From Azospirillaceae bacterium (GTDB taxonomy: Bacteria > Pseudomonadota > Alphaproteobacteria > Azospirillales > Azospirillaceae), in assembly GCA_028283825.1 (NCBI GenBank), contig JAPWJW010000003.1, positions 1,534,001-1,598,000 on the forward strand: a stretch of 64,000 nucleotides of DNA, given 5' to 3'. Numbering within the stretch: position 1 is the first letter of the stretch; every line of letters starts with the position of its first letter. Below are positions 8,991 through 17,048 of this stretch, in pieces. The position numbers were made by a program, and so were the translations under genes. Under the pieces are notes generated by a model. That model had not been told where the DNA came from, made no database searches, and saw only the letters and a program-made list of their open reading frames with translations.

Positions 8991-9698
8991 TCAGCCCCGG
9001 TGCAAGCCCTTACCGCCGCTATGTTGTCGAAGGGGCAGGGCTACTGGTCTAAGGAGATAGGGGTCCCCCACATGGCACTTCCGGTCGCGCCGGTGCGATC
9101 CCCAAAGGGGCTGCCATAAGGCATAGGCCGGGGCCGGCGGCAAGTGCGCGAGGACGGCCGGCCACCGGCTGGGGCGCCCCGCCAGCGGGTGAAGGATGCA
9201 AGGCCGGGACGGCTGAAACCCGCGCTTCACACCCCGTTTACCTCGGGGCCACTTGTTAACAAACCGCGCCCAACCCACCCCGGGGACATCGAAGCGATGT
9301 TAACAGGATGGACAGCCGGAAGGGGTGGCTACGCCGTCCCGGGGGGATGACCAATGGCCTATCGGAAGGGATGTTAAGCCCCCGAATAGGCCCGGCCGAT
9401 ATCGCCCGATTATATCAAATTCGAGAAATTAGACCCTTTGGTGGTGGTAATAGGCGAGTACGACCCGGACCAGCCTAAGGCGAGGTCGGGTTATGCCCTG
9501 TGGGTGATCGACTTTTTCCCGCGATATTTCAGTGATCCGATGGGTCATTACTGTCTTACCGATCCCGCAAATCCACGTGGGGTGTTGACCTGGGGGAATA
9601 GGCCGCCGGGACACCCCATCCGGGAACGCCGCTGTAGGGGACCCTAAGAAACCGTCCCCATGGGCGGTCGTGCCGGGTCAGCCAAGATGGAGGGGGGC
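8991..9698. other. 708-base intergenic region without a recognised gene
   Basis: No convincing gene was found. Short open frames at 9144-9350 and 9438-9647 lack ribosome binding sites and recognisable domains. The stretch holds a GTTAAC-centred palindrome TTGTTAACAA (9252-9261), a second TGTTAACA near 9298 beside CATCGaagCGATG, and several C/G-run hairpins around 9060-9120. It is unusually long for this window and sits directly upstream of the rpoH-like gene, so a long 5' leader, a small RNA or complex regulation is possible. No RNase P, tmRNA or SRP RNA signature was recognised. Confidence 0.4.
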
Positions 9699-10583
9699 AT
9701 GGCGCACATCGACGATCCTCAAACCCAAAGGGCGAACCTGTCGTTCATCAAGGCGTCCATGAAGGCGCCGCTGCTGAGCCGGGATTACGAATTTGAACTG
9801 GCCCGCCGCTGGCAGCAGAGCCGGGACGAGAAGGCGCTGCACGCCCTGGTCTCATCCCACACCCGCCTGGTCATCGCCGTGGCCAGCCGCTTCCGCAACT
9901 ACGGCCTGCCGCTGGGCGACCTGGTGCAGGAAGGCAATCTGGGCCTGATGCAGGCCGCCAGCCGGTTCGAACCGGAGCGCGAGGTGCGTTTCTCCACCTA
10001 CGCCGCCTGGTGGATCCGCTCCACCATCCAGGAATTCGTGCTGCGCAACTGGTCCATTGTGCGCACCGGCACCACGGCGGGGCAGAAGTCGCTGTTCTTC
10101 AACCTGCGCCGCCTGCGCGCCCGCATCGACAGCAACCCCTCCTCCACCTCGCTGACGGCCGAGGGCCGCCGCCACGTCGCCACCGAACTGGACGTGAGCG
10201 AGCATGAGGTGGAGAGCATGGAAATCCGCCTGACCTCCATGGACCAGTCGCTGAACCACCCGCTGAGCGAGGATGGCGGCGAGTGGCAGGACTTCCTGGC
10301 CGACGACGGCCCCTCGCCCGAGCAGATCGTCATCGGCATCAAGGACAGCCGCAGCCGCACCGCCTGGCTGAGCGAGGCCATGGACACCCTGTCGCCGCGC
10401 GAACGCACCATCATCTCCGCCCGCCGCCTGCGGGAGGATGGCGCGACGCTGGAGGAACTGGGCCACACCCTGGGCGTCAGCAAGGAGCGGGTGCGCCAGT
10501 TGGAGCACCGCGCCATGGGCAAGCTGCGCCAGAGCATGATGCGCCATGTCGGCCGGCCGGAAGAGCTGTTTGTGGATGCGTGA
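9699..10583 (+). CDS. rpoH: RpoH-family (sigma-32) alternative sigma factor
   Basis: 294 residues, normal RpoH length. Region 1.2/2.1 includes LLSRDYEFELARRWQ. Region 2.2-2.4 includes LVIAVASRFRNYGLPLGDLVQEGNLGLM (quoted here only as the span near residues 55-82) and the FSTYAAWWIRSTIQEFVLRN promoter-recognition helix. The RpoH-box-like segment follows (QKSLFFNLRRLRARI), and region 4.2 carries the helix-turn-helix (LGVSKERVRQLEHRAMGKLR). Heat-shock sigma factors direct RNA polymerase to chaperone and protease genes; alphaproteobacteria often carry two or more paralogs, so the regulon cannot be told from sequence. ATG 9699 has GGAGG 7 bases upstream; the in-frame ATG at 9687 is an alternative. 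A strong terminator follows the repeat copy downstream. Confidence 0.9.
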   Translation: MAHIDDPQTQRANLSFIKASMKAPLLSRDYEFELARRWQQSRDEKALHALVSSHTRLVIAVASRFRNYGLPLGDLVQEGNLGLMQAASRFEPEREVRFSTYAAWWIRSTIQEFVLRNWSIVRTGTTAGQKSLFFNLRRLRARIDSNPSSTSLTAEGRRHVATELDVSEHEVESMEIRLTSMDQSLNHPLSEDGGEWQDFLADDGPSPEQIVIGIKDSRSRTAWLSEAMDTLSPRERTIISARRLREDGATLEELGHTLGVSKERVRQLEHRAMGKLRQSMMRHVGRPEELFVDA

Positions 10584-10591
10584 ACGCATCC

Positions 10592-10690
10592 CTCAGGCGC
10601 CGGCAGGCCCGTCCGGACCTTTGGCTTGTCCTCGCATTTCGGTCCGCTGACGCTCCCCAAAATGCTCCGGCGGCCGCGGTCGCGGCCTAG
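10592..10690 (+). repeat. Two-hairpin intergenic repeat, copy A
   Basis: Begins CCTCAGGCGCCGGC. Hairpin 1 stem AGGCCC/GGACCT (one mismatch) has loop GTCC, followed by TTTGGCTTGTCCTCG. Hairpin 2 stem GGCCGC/GCGGCC has loop GGTC and ends CTA. It lies between the convergent rpoH and aminotransferase genes, before the rpoH terminator. Confidence 0.8.
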
Positions 10691-10706
10691 TCGCTTCGCT
10701 CCGACC

Positions 10707-10742
10707 AGGGCCATGGGAAACCGTGGCCCTGGTTTCGTTTTG
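10707..10742 (+). terminator. Rho-independent terminator after rpoH
   Basis: The stem CAGGGCCA (10707-10714) pairs with TGGCCCTG (10725-10732), followed by GTTTCGTTTT. It occupies the position where copies B and C of the repeat carry a third hairpin. Confidence 0.7.
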
Positions 10743-10745
10743 GCG

Positions 10746-12047
10746 TCAGGCGATTGCCTTCAGCGCCCTTGCCAGCGCCGTCATGTCGTCGGGCGTGGTG
10801 CTGAAGCCGGGGGTGACGCGGATGCAGGCGCCGCCGGCCAGGCCGGCGCGCATGACCGTGAAGATGTGGTGGTCGGCCAGCAGGCGTTTCGCCAGCGCGG
10901 TGTTGTCCGCGACCGAGGTCCGGTCCTTCAGGCGGAACGACGTCATGCCGGCGCACAGGCGGGGGTCGTCGGGGGTCAGCACCTGTACCCCCGGTATCTC
11001 GCGGGCGGGCAGCGCCCACAGGTCGCGCAGGTAACGCAGGCGCGCGCCGATCACCTTGGTGCCGAGGGCGGCGTGGAAGTCCACGGCGTCAACGGCCGCC
11101 ATCTGGGCGGCGTAGTTGGCCATGCCGGTGTGCACCCGCGCCAGGATGGGATCGTCGGCCGCGACCTCCTCCCCCATGAAGGGATCGATGTCGGCGATGC
11201 GGTCCCGGCGGATGTAGAGGGCGCCGACGCCCGGCGGGGCGCCGATCCACTTGTGCAGGTTGAGCACGGCGAAATCGACGCCGTCGGCGCGGACATCGAC
11301 CGGCCCCTGGCCCCAGGCCTGGGCGCTGTCCACCACCACGTCCACCCCCCGGCGGCGGGCCAGGGCCACGATCTCCGCCACCGGCAGGCGCAGGCCGTCA
11401 CGGTGGCTGAGATGGGTCAGCAGCATCAGGCGGACGGCGGGGTGTGCCGCCAGCGCCTGGTCATAGGCGTCGATCAGGCCCTGGTCTGTCGCCGGCCAGG
11501 GCAGGTCCACGTTGACCACCGCCACGCCCCGGCGCCGTTCCAGCCAGGCCAGGGCCGTGCGGGCGCTGTCATAGTCATGGTCGCTCATCAGCACGGCGTC
11601 GCCGGGCCGCAACCGGCTGTAGCCGCTGAGCACCGCCTGCAGCGATTCGGTGGCGTTGCGGGTGATGACGATCTCACCCGGTTCGGCATTGATCTGGGCG
11701 GCGATGCGCTGCCGCAAGGCCTGGTAATAGGGCCAGAAGTCCCGCCGCACGAAGGTGGCACCCTCCGCGTTCACCTTGGCGGTGTAGCGGTCATAGGCGG
11801 CGTTGACGGCCAGCGGCATCTGGCCGAAGGCGCCGAATTCCAGGTTGATGATGCCGGTGTCCGGTCGCGCCGGATAGGCGGCGGCGATCTTCTGCCAGCC
11901 GGCCTCGTCATCCAGCGCCTTGGGCGCCGTGACGGTCGCGGGAACCGGTTGCGCCCCCGCCGGGGAGGACCCGGCCATCAGGCCACCGGCGGCCCCCATC
12001 AAGGCGGCTTGCAAAAGCATGCGTCGTTCCATGGACATGGACTCCAT
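10746..12047 (-). CDS. Exported class V aminotransferase-fold PLP enzyme (isopenicillin-N epimerase-like)
   Basis: 433 residues. The N-terminus (MERRMLLQAALMGAAGG, then an Ala-rich hydrophobic core ending near GAQP) resembles a Tat or Sec export signal, although it has only one Arg pair. The mature part is a class V aminotransferase fold: TRNATESLQAVLSGYSRLRP (cofactor phosphate region), DSAQAWGQGPVDVRADGVDF, and NLHKWIGAPPGVGALY with the PLP-binding Lys. Family members act as cysteine desulfurases, epimerases or lyases; the substrate is not deducible. Three in-frame ATGs (12047, 12038, 12032) crowd the start; GGAG lies 9 bases before 12032. It lies downstream of the TonB receptor on the same strand, separated by repeat copy B, and may act on the imported ligand (inference). 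Confidence 0.82.
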   Translation of the reverse strand: MESMSMERRMLLQAALMGAAGGLMAGSSPAGAQPVPATVTAPKALDDEAGWQKIAAAYPARPDTGIINLEFGAFGQMPLAVNAAYDRYTAKVNAEGATFVRRDFWPYYQALRQRIAAQINAEPGEIVITRNATESLQAVLSGYSRLRPGDAVLMSDHDYDSARTALAWLERRRGVAVVNVDLPWPATDQGLIDAYDQALAAHPAVRLMLLTHLSHRDGLRLPVAEIVALARRRGVDVVVDSAQAWGQGPVDVRADGVDFAVLNLHKWIGAPPGVGALYIRRDRIADIDPFMGEEVAADDPILARVHTGMANYAAQMAAVDAVDFHAALGTKVIGARLRYLRDLWALPAREIPGVQVLTPDDPRLCAGMTSFRLKDRTSVADNTALAKRLLADHHIFTVMRAGLAGGACIRVTPGFSTTPDDMTALARALKAIA

Positions 12048-12080
12048 CCGCCGACCGGCGGTTCAGGGATATCAGGATAA

Positions 12081-12114
12081 TACAGCGGCATGGGATTTCC
12101 CCCATGCCGCTGTA
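12081..12114. repeat. 14-bp perfect inverted repeat, third hairpin of repeat copy B
   Basis: The arms TACAGCGGCATGGG (12081-12094) and CCCATGCCGCTGTA (12101-12114) flank a 6-base loop. Related arms (AGCGGCATG and CATGCCGC) occur next to copy C at 17009-17040. It may terminate transcription leaving the TonB receptor gene, but no T-run is attached. Confidence 0.75.
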
Positions 12115-12210
12115 GGACGCGACCGCGTCCGCCGGAGCTTGCCCAGGGAGCGGAGTGGACTGGAAAGCGAGGAAGGCAAGCCGGCGGATGCCGGCGCCCG
12201 CCGATTGAGG
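12113..12210 (-). repeat. Two-hairpin intergenic repeat, copy B
   Basis: Minus orientation. Hairpin 1 has stem GCCGGC/GCCGGC with loop ATCC. The conserved block reads GGCTTGCCTTCCTCG. Hairpin 2 has stem GGACGC/GCGTCC with loop GGTC. It lies between the TonB receptor and aminotransferase genes (both minus strand). Confidence 0.8.
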
Positions 12211-12252
12211 GCGGCATTTGAGCGGTACGATCAAATGCCACGCATTCAAGCT

Positions 12253-14961
12253 TCAGAAAGCGGCGTTGACGCGCACGTAATAGCGGCCGCCATAGGTGTC
12301 GTAGGGCGCGTTGCGCGAATATTCGATGCCCCGGCTGGCCTGGTAGACGGCCTTTTCCGGATAGGTGTCGAAGATGTTCTCACCCGCCACCCGCACCGAC
12401 AGATTGTCGTTGATGTGATAGGTGACCGACAGGTCGTAGAAGGTGATGCCGCCGAAGGTCTGGTAGATGTCGCCGGTGGAATTGCCGGTGCTGTCCGTCC
12501 AGCCGCCGTAATACCGGACCCGCGCCTGGTATTCGAAGGGATGGTCGGTATAGGTGACGCTGGCCGTCACGTTGTTCTTGGGCAGGCCCTGTTCATACAG
12601 GATCTTCTGCGTCGGATTGGCGTTCAGGCTGCCGGCGGTCACCATGGTCAGGTTGTGATTGTAGGCCAGCTTCAGGTCCACGCGGCCCGTCTCGAACACC
12701 GGCTGGGTGTAGTCCACCACCACGTCCAGGCCCTGGGTGCGGGTGTTGAAGTCGTTGGTGAACCAGTAGACGGAGGTGTAGTTGTCCGCCCCCGGCACGC
12801 CCTGGGCCACCAGCTGGGCCTTTTGCGCCGCGGTCAGGGTGATGGTCTGGGAACTTGAGAAGCGGTTGGCGACGTCGACCTGGTAGGCATCGACCGAGCC
12901 CGACAGGCCGACATCGGTGCGCCAGACGGCACCCAGGCTGTAGTTCTGCGAGGTTTCGGGCTTCAGCGGCTGGGCGCCCAGCGCCACCGCCAGTGGGTTG
13001 TCCGGCGACAGGCGGCCGCTGGTGAACAGTTGCAGGGTGTTGGTGTCCAGCCCCTGCGAGGTGCTGAGGGAGTTGATCTGCCCCGGCGTCGGCGCCCGGA
13101 AACCGGTGGAGTATGAGGCGCGCAGGGCCAGGTCGGGCGTGATCTCGTACCGGGTGGAGGCCTTGTAGGTCATCTTGTCGCCGAAACCGCTGTAGGTCTC
13201 ATACCGGGCGGCACCACCCACGGTCCATTGCGGCAGCAGCTTGGCCTCAAGGTCCAGGTAACCGGCATAGCTGGTCTGGTACCAGGACCCGGCCTGCTGG
13301 TCGCTGAAGCCCGGGAAGCCGTTGGCGCCCGAGGCCAGGCCGGCGGTGGCGCCCGGCCCCACCAGATACGAGGCCTTGTCCCCCGTCTCCACTGTATAGA
13401 TCTCCAGCCGGCGCTCACCGCCGAAGGCGATGTTCAGCGGTTCCGGCAGGGCGCCGACATCCAGGCGATAGACGCCGTCGGCGTTCAGGTTGAACTCATC
13501 CTGCCGCTGGGTGCCCAGGAAGAAGTTGGTGGGGCTGTCCGGCCCCATCGACGCGTTGATGGAATTGTAGAGGTAGAAGCGGCTTTCGTTCTCGCCGTAC
13601 GACCCGCTGAGGTCCCAGTCGAAATCACCGCCGACATGGCCGCGGGTACCCCAGACGGCCTGATAGTCGGTGTACTTGATGCCTTCCTGCGGCGTGAAGC
13701 CGTTGGGGTAGAGGGACTTCAGGTCCCAGCCGGGGAAGATGGTGGGCGCCAGCCCGTAGACACTGGCGTTGCTCTTCACGTCGGGCGTGCGCCAGTTGAT
13801 GTCGTTCAGCCCCTCGCCCGTCGCCACGGTCATGAAGCCGTACACCTCCGCCGCGCCCACCGGCAGCATGCCGTCCACGGCGTAGTGGTAGGAACTCTCG
13901 TCCGGCCGACCCCAGCGCTGCACCGGGTCGGGGATCTTCAGGGATGGGTTGGCCGCCTGCAACGCGGCGGCATCCGCGCGCTGGTGAGTGCGGGAGGTCA
14001 GGGTGCCGTCCGACCATTCCGCCGTGGCGATCAGGTGGCCGCCGTCGCCCACCTCCGTCCCGGCGCGCAAACCGCCATTCCAGGTGGTGCCGTCGCCGGC
14101 ATAGTACTGCGAGCCCTGGGCGTAGCCATAGACGCCGGGCCGGTCGTCCAGCTGGATGTTGATGACGCCGGCGATGGCGTCGGACCCGTACTGGGCGGAG
14201 GCACCGTCGCGCAACACCTCCACCCGGCCGATGGCGAAGTCCGGGATCTGCGCCAGGTCCGCCCCCTGGGCGCCGCGCTGGCCCAGGAAGGCGGTGCGGT
14301 GGAAACGCTTGCCGTTGACCAGCACCAAGGTCTGGTCGGGCGACAGGCCGCGCAGATGGGCCGGGCGGATGAACTGCCCACCGTCGGAGCTGGGCAGCTT
14401 CTGCACGTTGAAGCCGGGAATGACCTGGGTCAGGTTTTCCAGCAGCTGGTTGGAGGCGCCGTCCTGAAGGTCCTTGGCGCTCAGCACGTCCACCGGCGTC
14501 ATGGTGGTGAACTGGGTGCGGCCACGATCGCGCGTGCCGGTGACCACGATCTCATCCAGGCTGCCACCGGCGGCATCGGCCACCTGGACGTCGGCGGGGG
14601 CCGCCTGGGCCCGGGGCCGGGCCGCCGACCCGGATGACGGTGCCACAGCCGGCGCCAGCTTCAGCACCACCGTGCGGCCGTCGTCCGACGCCACCACCAG
14701 GGGCGTGCCCTTCAGCAGGCGGGCCAGGGCCTGGCCGCGATCGAGATCGCCTTGCAAGGCGGCGGTGTTGATGCCGTCCAGCTGGTCGGTGGGCGCCAGG
14801 ATCTGGATGCCGGCTTGCTGGGCGAACAGGGGGATGGAACGCACCGCCGGCTGGGCCGCCAGATCGAAATGCGCGTTCTGCGCCCAGGCCGGCGTGACAC
14901 CCCACAGGCCACCCAACGCCGTGCCCGCCAACATCAGGCCGCGACCGTATTTCACAATCAT
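12253..14961 (-). CDS. TonB-dependent receptor with N-terminal STN signalling domain
   Basis: 902 residues. A signal peptide (ending AWA-QNA) is followed by an STN (secretin/TonB N-terminal) domain at about 30-100 (SIPLFAQQAGIQILAP, LLKGTPLVVASDDGRTV), a plug (about 140-260; TPVDVLSAKDLQDG, GVINIQLDD) and a beta-barrel ending with aromatic RYYVRVNAAF, the usual outer-membrane C-terminus. STN domains pass the ligand-bound state to a FecR-type anti-sigma factor; fecR and an ECF sigma gene lie immediately upstream on the same strand. ATG 14961 is preceded by GGGGGAAG at a suitable spacing, so it is preferred over TTG 14976. The ligand is unknown: the receptor resembles the large group with serine-rich, non-siderophore barrels, so iron is not certain. 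Confidence 0.9.
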   Translation of the reverse strand: MIVKYGRGLMLAGTALGGLWGVTPAWAQNAHFDLAAQPAVRSIPLFAQQAGIQILAPTDQLDGINTAALQGDLDRGQALARLLKGTPLVVASDDGRTVVLKLAPAVAPSSGSAARPRAQAAPADVQVADAAGGSLDEIVVTGTRDRGRTQFTTMTPVDVLSAKDLQDGASNQLLENLTQVIPGFNVQKLPSSDGGQFIRPAHLRGLSPDQTLVLVNGKRFHRTAFLGQRGAQGADLAQIPDFAIGRVEVLRDGASAQYGSDAIAGVINIQLDDRPGVYGYAQGSQYYAGDGTTWNGGLRAGTEVGDGGHLIATAEWSDGTLTSRTHQRADAAALQAANPSLKIPDPVQRWGRPDESSYHYAVDGMLPVGAAEVYGFMTVATGEGLNDINWRTPDVKSNASVYGLAPTIFPGWDLKSLYPNGFTPQEGIKYTDYQAVWGTRGHVGGDFDWDLSGSYGENESRFYLYNSINASMGPDSPTNFFLGTQRQDEFNLNADGVYRLDVGALPEPLNIAFGGERRLEIYTVETGDKASYLVGPGATAGLASGANGFPGFSDQQAGSWYQTSYAGYLDLEAKLLPQWTVGGAARYETYSGFGDKMTYKASTRYEITPDLALRASYSTGFRAPTPGQINSLSTSQGLDTNTLQLFTSGRLSPDNPLAVALGAQPLKPETSQNYSLGAVWRTDVGLSGSVDAYQVDVANRFSSSQTITLTAAQKAQLVAQGVPGADNYTSVYWFTNDFNTRTQGLDVVVDYTQPVFETGRVDLKLAYNHNLTMVTAGSLNANPTQKILYEQGLPKNNVTASVTYTDHPFEYQARVRYYGGWTDSTGNSTGDIYQTFGGITFYDLSVTYHINDNLSVRVAGENIFDTYPEKAVYQASRGIEYSRNAPYDTYGGRYYVRVNAAF

Positions 14962-15075
14962 TACATCTTCCCCCAACGATGAAGTGGGCGGCCTTGCCGT
15001 CCTCGACAGTCGGCCGCGCTCATTGCGTTCATGCTGGGAGAGAGAATTGGCGGCTTATCTTTCCGCCACTCCGTC

Positions 15076-15097
15076 ATTTAAGTTTAACAGCTTAAAT
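15076..15097. promoter_or_regulatory. Candidate operator upstream of the STN receptor gene
   Basis: A perfect inverted repeat ATTTAAG (15076-15082) and CTTAAAT (15091-15097), 8 bases apart, lies in the AT-rich 165-base gap between fecR and the receptor gene. The binding protein is unknown; a promoter for the ECF sigma factor would also be expected in this gap. Confidence 0.4.
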
Positions 15098-15126
15098 CCC
15101 TACGCGACCTATCCTCACGAACTCAT

Positions 15127-16146
15127 TCAATCAGAAAGAACTATATTGCCACCATCTTCCCTGTATTGGGCACCGAAGCTGATGGCGGCGGCACGGGCGA
15201 AGCCGGCCAGGTCGGTCGCCTGGAACAGGCCGGAGATGCGCCGCTGGGCCAGGCGGTCACCCGCCAGCACCAGGCGCCGGGGGGAATAGCGCGCGAACTC
15301 CGCCGCCGCCTGGGCCAGGGTTTCGCCTTCGAAGGCCAGGCGCCCCTCCCGCCACATCAGGGCGCGTTCCAGCCCACCCTTGGCCACCGTCTCGAAACTG
15401 ACCTGGGTGCCGTGACCGCCGTGGCGGATCATCACCTCCTGCCCCGGCGCCACCAGCACGGCGTCATCCGGCGCCGGCCGCAGGGACCAGTCCCGGCCGG
15501 TCAGGCGGCCCAGCGCGTCGGCCAGCGCCGACGGCGGCCCCTCGATGGCGGCCTTGCCCGACACCACCGCCACCGTCATCGCCCCCGTGCCCAGCAGGCG
15601 CAGGGCGCAGGCCGCCCCGCCGGCGAAGACCTGGGCCACGGCGCTGCGCACCACGAAGGGCGCCGCCCAAGCCTCCGCCCCCTCGAAGAAGGCCTCCCCC
15701 CGGTCCAGGCGGACCAGGCGCCGGCCGGCATGGAAATCCACCGAGACGGCCGAGTCGGTGTTCAGGATGATGCGCGACCCGTCGTCCAGCGGGATGTGCC
15801 GCACCTCCCCCACCAGGGAGGTGAAGGTCTGCGCCGCCGCCGGGCGCCGGCCGCCCAGGCCATAGACCGCAACGCCCGCCAATCCCGCCGCCGCGGCCAC
15901 CAGGGCGCCCCGGCGGGTGATCCCGCGCGACGGCGGTGGCGCCATGGCCAGGGCGTCGGCCACGCCGCCGCCCAGCAGCAGGGCGCGGGCCCGGGTCAGG
16001 GCGCCCAGGTGGCGCACATCGTCCACCAGCCAGGCGTCCAGGTCGCGCTGTTCTTCCGGCGTCAGGGCATGCGCGTCCAGCCGGGCCGCCCACTGGGCGG
16101 CGATCAGGTCAATCGCCCCGGCGGTTTGTCTTGGAATCACGCTCAT
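15127..16146 (-). CDS. FecR-family anti-sigma / sigma regulator
   Basis: 339 residues. The N-terminal DUF4880-like helical domain (QWAARLDAHALTPEEQRDLD) is the cytoplasmic sigma-binding part. One transmembrane helix (about 100-120; RGALVAAAAGLAGVAVYGLG) follows, then the periplasmic FecR domain (VGEVRHIPLDDGSRIILNTD, FVVRSAVAQVFAGG) and a C-terminal STN-like/DUF4974 region (LVLAGDRLAQRRISGLFQ). FecR proteins hold the cognate ECF sigma factor and release or activate it when the TonB receptor's STN domain signals. ATG 16146 overlaps the sigma gene's 3' end by 38 bases, indicating translational coupling; the longer frame to 16200 is shadow of the sigma gene. Confidence 0.88.
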   Translation of the reverse strand: MSVIPRQTAGAIDLIAAQWAARLDAHALTPEEQRDLDAWLVDDVRHLGALTRARALLLGGGVADALAMAPPPSRGITRRGALVAAAAGLAGVAVYGLGGRRPAAAQTFTSLVGEVRHIPLDDGSRIILNTDSAVSVDFHAGRRLVRLDRGEAFFEGAEAWAAPFVVRSAVAQVFAGGAACALRLLGTGAMTVAVVSGKAAIEGPPSALADALGRLTGRDWSLRPAPDDAVLVAPGQEVMIRHGGHGTQVSFETVAKGGLERALMWREGRLAFEGETLAQAAAEFARYSPRRLVLAGDRLAQRRISGLFQATDLAGFARAAAISFGAQYREDGGNIVLSD

Positions 16147-16759
16147 TCGACCTTTTGTCCGCCACGCCACCCGTCTCCGGTTCCGCACCCGCCCGGGCAC
16201 GTCCGAACTTTTCCATCAGCAGCTTCAGCCCCCGGCTGACATGCTTTTCGACCGTGTTTTCCGACAATCGCATGCGCCGCGCGATTTCCTGCTGCGGCAA
16301 ACCCTCCACCCGGCGCATGACGAAGGCCCGCCGCGTCTGGCGCGGCAAATCCTCGATGGCGCTTTGGATCAGGCGCAGTTCCTGCCGGGCGGAGGTGATC
16401 TCCTCCGGCGAGGGCGCGTCCATTTCCGCCCCCAGCGCCGACAGGTCGGCCACGGCGGCGATGGGCACCACGCGGGCCTGGCGCAACTGGCGCAGGATGA
16501 CAGAGTAGGCGGTCTGGAAGGCATAGGCGCGGGGGTTGTGGATGTCGGCCACGCACGGCCGGGCCGCCAGGATGGTGTAGGTTTCCTGCACCACATCGTC
16601 GGCATCGAAGCCCAGATAGGACTTGGACCGCAACCAGACGCGCAGGCCGTGCTCATGCGGCAGCACATGCGCCGCCAGCCACCGCGCCCGGTCGTCGCTG
16701 AGCCGCGCCGCCGGCGGGGAACTTCCCTGAAAGTCGTTCAGATCCTGCACAGGCCGCAT
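16109..16759 (-). CDS. ECF sigma factor, FecI-like
   Basis: About 216 residues. Region 2 carries LRSKSYLGFDADDVVQETYT (core-binding and -10 recognition), and region 4 ends in a helix-turn-helix (LPQQEIARRMRLSENTVEKH, then VSRGLKLLMEKF). This is the FecI type, which works with the adjacent fecR and the STN-domain TonB receptor in cell-surface signalling: ligand binding outside leads to transcription of the receptor gene. Start uncertain: ATG 16759 gives normal length with GCGGG upstream; an upstream in-frame ATG at 16852 lies inside a GGGGG/CCCCC hairpin and would add a tail without recognised homology. Repeat copy C separates it from the cyclase gene upstream. Confidence 0.87.
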   Translation of the reverse strand: MRPVQDLNDFQGSSPPAARLSDDRARWLAAHVLPHEHGLRVWLRSKSYLGFDADDVVQETYTILAARPCVADIHNPRAYAFQTAYSVILRQLRQARVVPIAAVADLSALGAEMDAPSPEEITSARQELRLIQSAIEDLPRQTRRAFVMRRVEGLPQQEIARRMRLSENTVEKHVSRGLKLLMEKFGRARAGAEPETGGVADKRSNERDSKTNRRGD

Positions 16760-16911
16760 CCCGCTGCGGCGCCGGCAGACAAGGCCCATCCCCATCCCGG
16801 CGCACGCGATCGTCGTAGGGCCTTGATGCGTCAGCGGGGGTGTTTCCCCCATGCGTCATAAAAAATTTATAGTCTTACGCGCGCAGTTTGATCGTGGCCG
16901 ATCAAACTTCC

Positions 16912-17010
16912 CCTCAGGCGCCGGGCGCCAGCATCCGCTGGCTTGGCTTCCTCGATTTCCAGTCCGTCTTCGGCTCCCCAGAAATCTCCGGCGGCTGCGG
17001 TCGCAGCCTA
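16912..17010 (+). repeat. Two-hairpin intergenic repeat, copy C
   Basis: Hairpin 1 stem GCCAGC/GCTGGC has loop ATCC, followed by TTGGCTTCCTCGATTTCCAG. Hairpin 2 stem GGCTGC/GCAGCC has loop GGTC. A third hairpin (arms AGCGGCATG and CATGCCGC, 17012-17038) follows at the 3' side of the minus-strand cyclase gene. Confidence 0.8.
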
Positions 17011-17048
17011 CAGCGGCATGAGCCGAAGTCCCATGCCGCCGGTATTCT

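Noticed and set aside
9438-9647. 69-codon frame upstream of rpoH
   Set aside because: No Shine-Dalgarno sequence, atypical codon use, no domain; retained only as part of the unassigned leader.
13228-14637. Long plus-strand frame of 469 codons opposite the STN TonB receptor
   Set aside because: It is antisense to a clear receptor gene, low in hydrophobic order, and rich in Gly/Arg/His as expected of a shadow frame in high-GC DNA.
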